A stretch of DNA of 27,661 bases, taken from Selaginella moellendorffii (lineage: Eukaryota; Streptophyta; Lycopodiopsida; Selaginellales; Selaginellaceae). Below are positions 20,310 through 27,661 of the stretch, in pieces. The stretch lies in assembly GCF_000143415.4 (NCBI RefSeq), contig NW_003314445.1, positions 1 through 27,661 on the forward strand. Direction: 5' to 3'. The translations under genes and the position numbers were made by a program. How positions within the stretch are numbered: position 1 is the stretch's first letter; each line of letters starts with the position of its first letter. The notes under the pieces are model-generated. The model searched no databases, was not told the origin of the DNA, and saw nothing but the letters and a program-made list of their open reading frames with translations.

Positions 20310-20484
20310 TGTGAGGGCCAGGTGTACGGCTACGATGCCGTATACTAATATTAGCGTAGTGGGATTTTGGTAGCCGTCGGATTGGTTTCAATCCGAACCA
20401 CTCGCTCCTGTATATAATCTAGGCTTTTTGGGCTAATTGATATACACATTTTTGTATTCCCTTTCCATATTCCAAGCACTCACA
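20310..20484 (+). repeat. E1 3' LTR
   Basis: 175 bp, partner of 2614-2788. TATA-like tatataat at about 20411. Followed by tctat; the tcta also precedes the 5' LTR. Confidence 0.93.
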
Positions 20485-20938
20485 TCTATATATTATATAG
20501 ATACAGATGTTCTAAAGGACACTTCTTGTTCTAATATTTTAAATATTTACTACATGCAATGATAGGGATGTTTGTTAGAACATAAAATAAAATGTTTTCA
20601 AAAAGAGTATTCTTGTAACTTCTTTAAATTTGTACTCTGTGCTTTCTGGCTAGTAAATGTCAGGTTTGTCAGACTTAAAAAAATTTTAAATTTGAAATAA
20701 GATTCTATGTAAAGCCATATAACCGTTTGAAAGGGAAAAAAATAATTGTTGGTGTAAGCTTATTGCATATAAAATAAGGATTTGGTTCTTTCTAGAATGC
20801 ATTTTTGAGGGGTTTGTCATAGCATACTGTCTAGAATTTAGAAATCTTCATTCACACTCTCATTTAAAAAAAGGGAAATACACACAAATGTCTATGGGTT
20901 CTACTGTTGGTAATTTTAATTCTTGCAATCTTTCTTCC
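20485..20938. other. AT-rich spacer, no gene seen
   Basis: Between the E1 3' LTR and the small plus-strand ORF. Strongly AT-rich with poly-A/T runs and no open frame or repeat that I could recognise. It ends in tttcttcctag, which looks like a splice acceptor for the following ORF. Confidence 0.6.
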
Positions 20939-20941
20939 TAG

Positions 20942-21334
20942 GGTTCAAGGGCTAGGAGATGCAATAACTATCCCATTGCACAACATAACCAAACCACACA
21001 AGAGAATGAAAGAAAGGATAGTGAGGATAGTGATCATGAGTTGGAGATAAATGCAATGACAGAGGGTGCAATAATTTGGGTGAAAAAGAATGCCCTTTTA
21101 CTGATTGAGTGCAATTTTGCCACTTTCAAGAAATGCCCCATATGTTTTCTAGCGTCTAGTGGAAATAATGGCAATGATCAATATGATGGTATATATGCTC
21201 TCGCGACACACTACAACATCACGCACCCGAAAGACTACTATAAAATTTTTTTTGAGATGGTAAAGACAGAAATGGAGACACACGAGTACTATGGGCAGTA
21301 TTGCGAAAAGAACACTCGGAAGCATATAAAATGA
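20942..21334 (+). CDS. Small unrecognised protein, possibly the second gene of the MULE
   Basis: Open from 20942 to TGA 21332-21334, about 130 codons. The first ATG is at 21041 (97 residues), but the frame before it is open back to a splice-acceptor-like tttcttcctag, so this may be the last exon of a longer gene. The N-terminal part is acidic and polar (ENERKDSEDSDHELE). The middle has ECNFATFKKCPICF, with a CPIC pair that could belong to a metal site; the end is lysine-rich. I recognise no family. It is convergent with the MULE transposase, the 3' ends being 92 bases apart, as mudrA and mudrB are in maize MuDR; this parallel is inference. It is unlike the surrounding relics in having no internal stop. 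Confidence 0.45.
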   Translation, partial: GSRARRCNNYPIAQHNQTTQENERKDSEDSDHELEINAMTEGAIIWVKKNALLLIECNFATFKKCPICFLASSGNNGNDQYDGIYALATHYNITHPKDYYKIFFEMVKTEMETHEYYGQYCEKNTRKHIK

Positions 21335-23110
21335 AAAGTGAAATGAAAAAGAACATTTTTATTAATTATATAAAGTATAATAAGTTTTATTGATAGAGAA
21401 TAAACATCAATAGTGTTGGAGAAATCTAGTTAGCTCCAAAAGTTTTCTGCAACTCAGCAATAGTAAGACTTGCTTAGTGTATATGAATATCCACTTTAGG
21501 ATCCTAGTGCAAGATGTTGATAAAGATGTAGTACATATGCTTGTAAGGAGCATATGCCTTCCCATGTTCCTCGCGCTTCGTAAAGTCTGGACATATGCAA
21601 AAAGGAAAGTCGTGAATGGCAATTGTGTACTCTTCACCTTCTGTTTTGACTATGTACTCCTTTGCAAGTGCAGTGATGTACTTTATGGAAAGAATCTCAC
21701 TCTCAAGTGTTTGAGCCAAGTTTGGAGATGGTACCAATAAATTTAATTGCCTTACCTTTTCGTGTTGGCCTCCTATGCATCTCTGTAGGAATAGTCCTGG
21801 TTCTATCACTCATATCTCCAACTCTCCTCTCAAGATTGAAACCAGATTTCTCAAGGTTTTCAATCTCCTCCAAGGTGAGTGCAACCCCATTAGCAACTGG
21901 CCATTCTTTAGGTACTGCATCAGGTTTAGTCACTATAGTGTCTTCAAGCCGCTTTATATGGTTGGCATCGGTGTTGCAACAATATAGCCAGCACCATCTC
22001 AAAAATCCTACTTGCTTTCATTCCCCATAGAAACATGGGGTTGGAACAGAAGCAGATTTGTCACCACAAATCCAGGCCCAACACTTGCCCCTCGGAAGCA
22101 TCCCCACACACTTTACATTCGATTTTGTTGGCACGCGTCGGATTGCCCATTGCTTCGGCTCCACACTACAGTAAGCAATTTCAACATGTTGCGATGCACT
22201 CTCTTCATCAGCCACTTGAGGTGGCTCAGTCCGAGAGCAGTGTCTTGGAGCAGAATGGTACTCGACATCAGGCATATGAGAGCTTTTCACTCCAAGGTCC
22301 GTACCAACATCTTCCCCAGCAAAGGAAAAAACGACATTTTGAGTAGACAGTCTTCATATCACCAATAGAAGCTCATGGAGTGTACTCCATAGATGTGCCA
22401 CGGACCACTTCCTCAACTGCAGTTGCCACTGTTCGGGCGGGTGGAGTTAATTTTTTCTTCATCCTATCATGTAGCATCTCAACAGAAGCCCCTGTTCCCA
22501 TGTATCTTCCTTCCTCAAATGCCAATGCTTTTGAAGATTGCTCTATAACACGTATCAAATCTGATAGGCAGGCTTCATATAGACTCATCTTCCCTTTCCC
22601 TGCCTCAAAGGAACGCCAACTCCAATGCTTACTTTCAAAGAGATTCACAGTTGGGGTGTATGCAAGGTCCTCAAGTGGTTGATTCTAATGGAAAATGCAA
22701 TATTAAAAAGTAATAAAAAGAGAAGAAAAAATAGAAACCAACCTGAAAAGAGTGATGTCCCCACTGGAACATCCTAACTTCCCACCACCCTAACCATGAC
22801 TCAAGTTGTGGTAGGCAACTTACGTCTGTATGGCCATCTTCACGTCACCACATTCGGATCTCATTTGCTTTTGCCTCATGCTCTTCTTCAGAAGGTGCAA
22901 CCTGCCATTGTTTGCACAACTCCTTAAATATTGATTGAAACTCTAGCTTGATACGGTGGCAGTGCTGGTTTAGGCTTTGAGCCCAATGGAACTCACAAGT
23001 CCTCTCATGACCTTCAAATGACTGACCATTCCCAAAAACTGCTCGGACACCATTCCAGTTTGCACTAGCCCCATCTGTCATGAAACCGCAAAAGTTTGCA
23101 AGCTTACCAG

Positions 23111-23115
23111 TCTGC
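23111..23115. repeat. Solo-LTR target-site duplication, left copy
   Basis: tctgc, repeated at 24533-24537. Removing the insert and one copy restores an uninterrupted transposase frame across the site. Confidence 0.9.
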
Positions 23116-24532
23116 TGTGAGACACAAAATCCCTAGGCCCCAAAGTGGAGCCGGAAGGGCGCCGCATGGTAGTGGCCGAAGCGAGAGCCAAACGAGCGTA
23201 ACACGTTTGGACCAAAAGCTCCGACTTGAAAAGTCAAGAGCGGGAGTGGAACTCCCAACGAAGTGCCCGAGGAACGAGCACGAAGTGAGCAAAAGGCGAG
23301 GCTCCAAAAAGGGACCCAAAAGGACCAACACATGACACGTGGGAGTGTCCGAAATGGACTCGAGTTGGAGTCCGAAGTGGAGTCCGAGATGGACTCGAGT
23401 TGGAGTCCGAAGTGGAGTCCGAGATGGACCTGAGTTGGAGTCCGAAGTGGAGTCCGAGGTGGACCCGAGATGGACCCGAGTTGGAGTCCGAAGTGGAGTC
23501 CGAGATGGAGTCCGAGATGGAGTCCGAAGTGGAGTCCGAGATGGACCCGAGATGGACCCGAGATGGAGTCCGAGATGGAGCCCGAGATGGACCCGAGATG
23601 GAGCCCGAGATGGACCCGAGATGGAGCCCGAGATGGACCCAAGATGGAGTCCGAGATGGAGTCCGAGGTGGACCCGAGATGGACCCGAAATGGAGTCCGA
23701 GATGGAGTCCGAGATGGAGTCCGAGATGGAGTCCGAGATGGAGTCCGAAGTCGAGACCGAGACCGGGACCGAGACCGGGACCGAGACCGGGACCGAGACC
23801 GGGACCGAGACCGAGACCGAGACTGAGGCCGAGGCCGAGACCGAGCCCGAGCCCGAGTCCGAGTCCGAGTCCGAGTCCGAGTCCGAGTCCGAGTCCGAGT
23901 CCGGAGCCTGAGAGGGTGAAAGCCCAAAGCGTTCGTCTCCCAGACCCTGGGGGGTTTGGTGAGCCCCAAAAGTATAGTAGGGGGAGGACTGCAGTGGAGC
24001 CAGTTTGGCCAGGAAAGGCCAGTTTGGCCCAGGAAGGCCAGACCCAGTGTTGGGTGATGAGCTGCCCACTGGGAAGTCCAAGACTAGAGTGAACACGGAC
24101 CGACAAGCGGGGTAGCTTGGTGAAGTGTTCAAGAGCCGGCTCTAGTTCCCCCGGGAGATCGACTGGCCGATGCTCCCAGTCCAAGTGTGGGTGGCACTAC
24201 CTACTTGGATACCTGGTGTGGCTCAACGGAACCCGCTCTAAGCCCATGGCTAGAGCACCCAAGGGCAGAAGGAGAGGAGAGTACCCAGGTGGCTCGCGTA
24301 AGGCCACGGTGTTCCGAAATGTTGTCCCAAAGGCCCAGACTGTGGAAAGGAAGAGGAGCAGTCCTCTGGGGTAGTGACCAAGGACATAGTCGTGTGGTGA
24401 GGAAGTCCCAGAGGACCATGGGACTTAGTGGTCGGGCCTGTGGGCCTCGATCCAGTGGCAGTGTTGGCAAACACGGCCAGGGGCAGAAAGGGACTTGGTA
24501 GGAACTGACAAAGGGACTTTCGGGAATTGCCT
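23116..24532 (+). mobile_element. Solo LTR (1,417 bp) inserted in the MULE transposase
   Basis: Starts TGTGAGACAC, ends GAATTGCCT, flanked by perfect 5-bp tctgc. The protein frame on the minus strand is continuous once it is excluded. No internal domain, primer site or second LTR is present, so it is read as a solo LTR left by recombination. Several blocks resemble the E3 LTR in the same order: gtgaaagcccaaagcg, (a/t)gtatagtaggg, taagccca, aggccac(c)ggt.t.ccgaaat. It is therefore a distant relative of E3, in plus orientation. The TG...CT ends are one of the known non-canonical LTR termini. It carries the minisatellite at 23345-23903. Long open frames on both strands inside it are by-products of the repeat. 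Confidence 0.8.
23345..23903. repeat. Hexamer/12-mer minisatellite inside the solo LTR
   Basis: About 560 bp built from GAGNCC-type hexamers. First come 12-mers GGAGTCCGAGAT / GGACCCGAGAT(G), with GAAGT and GAGTT variants, to about 23750. Then gagaccgggacc runs (23755-23820), then gaggcc/gagccc, and finally pure gagtcc repeats to 23903. Because the unit is a multiple of three it keeps several frames open on both strands. It expanded inside the LTR, since the flanking blocks match the E3 LTR. Confidence 0.93.
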
Positions 24533-24537
24533 TCTGC
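24533..24537. repeat. Solo-LTR target-site duplication, right copy
   Basis: tctgc, matching 23111-23115. Confidence 0.9.
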
Positions 24538-25950
24538 TTTAGGATAATATCGGAGAGGGACTTCCAAAATATTTCCTGTGTTGTTTGGTCTTGTACTTTA
24601 AACTCTGCTGTTGCAATTGTTAAGTTACAATGTAGCCTATAAAACACAAATATTACAACAATTTTAATATAATAAGAATAAAAATTACCTTGGATCATAT
24701 ACATGAGCTCCCATGGTTGTCCAACCTGATATGCGCTCCATATGGTCAAAATATACCCATGCATTTGCAAGGTCACTGGACCCAAACATGTCCATTCGGG
24801 AGACAAGATCTACACCAAAAGCAGGGCCCATAGTAGACATTTTGAAGACGAAGGGGCACTCTTGCTCATTCCCAACTTGGTCTGGAAACAAACTTCCGTG
24901 GATGAACTCGTATGGACAGGTCCGTTTCAATTCAAGGATGGAGTCAATTTTTGATTGCAACTTCCCCTCTCGAGATTCACACATCCAAGATTTTATCCTA
25001 AACAATATAATGTAAGAAAAAATTATTATTATAACATATGAAATATAACAAATGTACCTCCTTAGACTAGTAGCAGGTTGTACTCCTCGTAGTAAGTCCC
25101 GCAAGCTAGCCTCATTTAGTTGAGTCTTTTGGCAACCTGGATTGAGTAAGGTGTTTGCGATAAAATCCTTGAGGACAGTCTTCTGAATATGCTTCGGAGT
25201 TGCAAATGAGTTTCTCATAGTCTCTTGCTACACAGCATCTTTGAAACGGTTGAGAGAACTCTTTTGTATCCTTTCCTGCATTGGATGCATGTGTGTGCCG
25301 ACATGTACTGCAGCTCTTCCAGCCATTCCATCCCGTGGAAGAAAGTAGTACATCTTGGCCTCACAGATAACACGACATAGAGGAGCATTTTTGCAAAATT
25401 GACACTTGAATCCAACAGCAATGGTGTCACAGGTTGGAGGATTGACTGCAGACCCTTCGAAAAATATAGAGTTTCTACAGCGGTCTCGATTGCATGCTTC
25501 ATCCACACAATCTAAATGCCCACCACAATGAACTATAGACACTGTGCCTTCAAAATGTTGGAAATGTGTGGTCTTGATCTTGCACCAATTGTGGACATCC
25601 TGCTTGGTTTCCATCCCCTTCCGTTTGGAACCCGTGCTACTAACAAGAGGTGGTAGCTCGAAGAAAATATTGCTGTTGTAGGAGGATGGAAGCTCACTAA
25701 CAAGCCTATACAAAAACAAGTGCATGTCGATTGAGAGGCGTAAAAACTGGAAAGCATTGCTAACGGCTTTGAATATTGCTGAAGTTGGAGCTAGAGCTGG
25801 AGCTGGAGATGGAGCTGGTGAATTCGGCACCGACACTAGCATAACTTCTCCACTTGAACTAGAAAAGGACGAGAGGATAATGACTAACTCTTGCTTCACA
25901 TTCTCTTTGGCTGGAGCACATTTTGGCATTTTGACTGGAGATCCAAACAC

Positions 25951-27090
25951 TCAAATCTCCTTCAACTTGGAATTCTGTAAATCCCATTGTTGTCCACCAT
26001 TGCCCACACCAGAAAGAAGAAACTCCGAGTATGCAACTAAACCAGTGTTGTTGCGAATCACAGCCTCTAAAGAAATAGAGCCAAGACAAATATCAAAACA
26101 CCAACATAAAAATCAGAAACAATACTCTGAGAGAATGAAAGAGGTAGGTGATCTCGAAAATGAAGAAGAAACCTTTCCATCCTTCTAAATAGGTTTTGGA
26201 GTTCTCTCTCTTTATGCTACTTGTAAAAATACATAGTGAAACATAATTGAAATTTAAATAGAGTAATAAGAAGATAACGTACAAAATGAATTTAAATTAT
26301 ATAGCAAATTTAACATGTTCAAGTGTGATAGTATTAATATTACTGTCATCTATTATGATGTTTGATGCATGTATACACATAGATCCAAGGAAGGATTTTC
26401 AGCACGTGAAGTTTGATAGTTAATAATAATATCAGTAATGACATTATGTTATAGCGTGTCAAGAAAAGAGATCCAATTTGACTGTCAGTACGTGTGATAT
26501 GTCAAGTTGTCAAATTTTAAGTGGTAGATGATAATAAATCTTGATAATAAATCTTGTCAAATCTTATTCTTCACTGACAGATTTCGTAGTACAACTCAAG
26601 TTTTATCCATAATTGTGAACACTGCTCAATGACATTTAAAGCACATGCCTATTATTTAGGATTTAATACAACACAAAATAAATTACTGGATGAGGATTCA
26701 TCCATTCATAGATGGATATAGTATAACATATTTTAACATGCCTTATTTATACTCGTTAAAGTTCTTGTAACAATTCCAAAATATGTACAAAATATTGATG
26801 AGAATGCATTCTTTCTAGATAATTTATAAAATATAATATCATATCTCTAATAACAGAAATGTTTATAGGTGCTAGTTATATCATCATTAAAATATACAAA
26901 ATAAAGAAGCATAATTTACATATAATAATAATGATAAGATAAAATAAGATCAAAGATTTGTGATGGTTGAGATTTAGGTTATTTGGAATGAACGGCCAGG
27001 ATGAGAGATTGATTAGGGTTAGGGCAGCCATCAGGATTAGGGTTAGGGTAGCCGCCAAGATTAGGTTACTGTTCGCACTGTGAGTGGAGC
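25951..27090. other. Upstream MULE flank and AT-rich spacer, no gene supported
   Basis: 25951-26200 is of moderate GC and may hold the 5' exon or leader of the transposase, but no frame there is convincing. 26200-26990 is strongly AT-rich with many ATAAT/TAATA strings. 27010-27066 has two gattagggttaggg clusters with a following (c/t)agcc. No terminal inverted repeat for the MULE could be picked out. Confidence 0.55.
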
Positions 27091-27101
27091 ACACGAGAGA
27101 T

Positions 27102-27263
27102 CGAGAGATTAAACACAAAGGAGATCGAGGGATTGAGCACGAAGGAGATCGAGAGATTGAGCACGCAAAAGATAGAGAGATTGAGCGCACGAGTGGGAGA
27201 GATTGAGCGTCTGAGCGGGAGAGATTAAGCGCGCAAGCGGGAGAGATTGAGTGCACAAGAAAT
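27102..27263. repeat. Tandem repeat, 24-bp then 22-bp units
   Basis: Consensus cgagagattgagcac(g)aaggagat. Four 24-bp units lie at 27102, 27126, 27150 and 27174, then 22-bp units at 27198 and 27220, then a partial one from 27242. The shift from 24 to 22 bp coincides with loss of the leading cg. The minus strand gives a low-complexity Ser/Arg/Leu frame that is unlikely to be a gene. Confidence 0.85.
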
Positions 27264-27380
27264 CCAACACGATCAAGAAATCGGGAAGGAAAGATGCCAC
27301 TAAGGGTGAGTTTCAATTTGATTGCTTCCAGTTCCATTTTTTTCCTTTTGCTTCTTTTTTGATTGCTTCTTTAGGGCCGA

Positions 27381-27661
27381 TCTCGGGCAGTTTTGCGGGC
27401 CGAGGGGCCAAAGTTATTTGAATAACCTCAGCCACTCGGCCTGCAAAACTGCCTGAGGTCCAGCGCAGGCCGGCCACCTCGGGCAATTTTGAGGGCCGAG
27501 GGGCCGAAGTTATTTGAAGGTCCAACGTGGGCTAGCCACCTCGGGCAGTTTTGCCGGCCAAGGGGTCGAGCTTATTCAAATAACCTCGGCCCCTCAGGTG
27601 GCCAAACTGCCTGAGGTCGAGCTTGGGCCGGCCACCTTGGGCACTTTGGTGCCAAAGGGGC
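27381..27661. repeat. Array of 38-2-38 hairpins, 96-bp period, running off right edge
   Basis: Unit A has arms 27381-27418 and 27421-27458 with a 2-base loop; 31 of 38 positions pair and most mismatches are transitions. Unit B (left arm 27477-27514) has lost 34 bases of its right arm. Unit C has arms 27539-27576 and 27579-27616. Unit D starts at 27635 and leaves the window. Full units repeat every 96 bp (78-base hairpin plus 18-base spacer, tc(c)agc..ggccggcca). The arms share cctcgggcagttttg and end in the near-palindrome GTTATTtgAATAAC. It could be a fold-back element, a MULE/MITE terminus or a satellite. Confidence 0.85.

Larger units (their letters stand above)
2614..20484 (+). mobile_element. 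E1: outer Ty3-type LTR retrotransposon, interrupted by E2
   Basis: Two 175-bp LTRs (TGTGAGGG...CACTCACA) bound a 17,871-bp span. Removing E2 plus one target copy leaves about 5.0 kb. Order gag, protease, reverse transcriptase, RNase H, integrase is typical Ty3. The integrase is followed by a GPY/F-type motif (QWKGPYRVLRQ), and no chromodomain is recognisable after it. The integrase glutamate sits in YHPQLDGLVERL, unlike the DGQTER wording of plant chromoviruses such as E2, so E1 belongs to another Ty3 branch. LTRs differ at 15 sites (13 transitions), making E1 the oldest of the three. Flanks share only tcta (2610-2613 and 20485-20488), a 4-bp match rather than a clean 5-bp duplication. Confidence 0.93.
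21426..25950 (-). pseudogene. MULE-type transposase gene, broken and split by a solo LTR
   Basis: Reads right to left with small introns. Exon A (about 25929 or 25950 to 25058) has a Cys/His cluster (CQFCKNAPLC, C..., HVGTHMHP) resembling the WRKY-GCM1 zinc fold seen in MULEs. Exon B is 24997-24689 (DLANAWVYFDHMERI, GWTTMGAHVYDP). Exon C is 24636-24533, then the inserted LTR, then 23110-22743, with the transposase signature TDGASANWN (Asp at 23073) and CEFHWAQSL. Exon D starts at 22684. Introns are 60, 52 and 58 bp with GT-AG ends. The C-terminal part (22290-21426) has a SWIM-like CxC...KH motif in which Tyr (21543-21545) replaces Cys. In-frame stops: TAG 25228, TGA 22845, TGA 22373, TGA 22018, TAG 21504, TAA 21474; a frameshift lies near 22300. 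The apparent natural end is TAG 21426. No terminal inverted repeats or 9-bp duplication were found. Confidence 0.82.

Noticed and set aside
2609-20489. A 5-bp target duplication for E1
   Set aside because: The five bases on each side (ctcta and tctat) do not match; only tcta is shared, so I report a 4-bp match with reduced certainty.
23104-24184. Long open frames on both strands (up to 342 codons) through the minisatellite
   Set aside because: They arise because the repeat unit is a multiple of three; they are low-complexity, overlap one another and lie within a solo LTR.
27010-27066. gattagggttaggg clusters as interstitial telomere repeats
   Set aside because: Only two units each, of the TTAGGG rather than the usual plant TTTAGGG type, and embedded in imperfect local duplications.
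27102-27661. CRISPR-like array
   Set aside because: Units are contiguous or hairpin-based without unique spacers, and the DNA is plant nuclear.

Overview
This is nuclear DNA from a land plant. It carries a GRAS-family transcription-factor gene, an F-box/kelch relic, Ty3-type LTR retrotransposons (one with a C-terminal chromodomain) and a MULE-type transposase with very short introns (52-60 bp). I cannot name the genus. The MULE resembles, from memory only, families common in seedless plants, so a moss, lycophyte or fern is a guess. No tRNA, rRNA or CRISPR was seen.

Layout. 1-760 (minus): 5' part of a GRAS gene, LISCL/SCL9-like, running off the left edge; it is the only likely intact host gene. 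924-1740 (minus): F-box/kelch pseudogene with in-frame stops, followed by two 43-bp tandem repeats. 1838-2375 (minus): a decayed fragment of the same Ty3 family as element E1. 2614-20484: three retrotransposons nested inside one another. E1 (plus, 175-bp LTRs, about 5.0 kb net) has its gag split by E2 (minus, 3484-16351, 218-bp LTRs, about 5.6 kb net, chromodomain). E2 has its pol split by E3 (plus, 5175-12435, 1.15-kb LTRs, about 5 kb interior without coding capacity, LARD-like). E2 and E3 have perfect 5-bp target duplications (ctttt, ggctg); E1 shows only a 4-bp match (tcta). LTR divergence falls inward: 15/175, 5/218 and 15/1146 substitutions, matching the nesting order.

20485-20938 is AT-rich with no gene seen. 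20942-21334 (plus) is a small unrecognised ORF, convergent with a broken MULE transposase gene at 21426-25950 (minus). A 1,417-bp solo LTR (23116-24532, TSD tctgc, termini TG...CT) carrying a 0.56-kb hexamer-based minisatellite splits the transposase. 25951-27090 is mostly AT-rich non-coding DNA. It is followed by a 24/22-bp tandem repeat (27102-27263) and an array of 38-2-38 hairpins (27381 to the right edge).

How it works together: apart from the GRAS gene this is a graveyard of mobile elements. E2 depends on E1 only as a landing site. E3 encodes nothing visible and would need proteins supplied by another element. Nearly all LTR-pair substitutions are transitions (33 of 35), and most internal stops are explained by C-to-T changes (CAG to TAG, CGA to TGA). 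That pattern fits decay of methylated cytosines in silenced plant chromatin.
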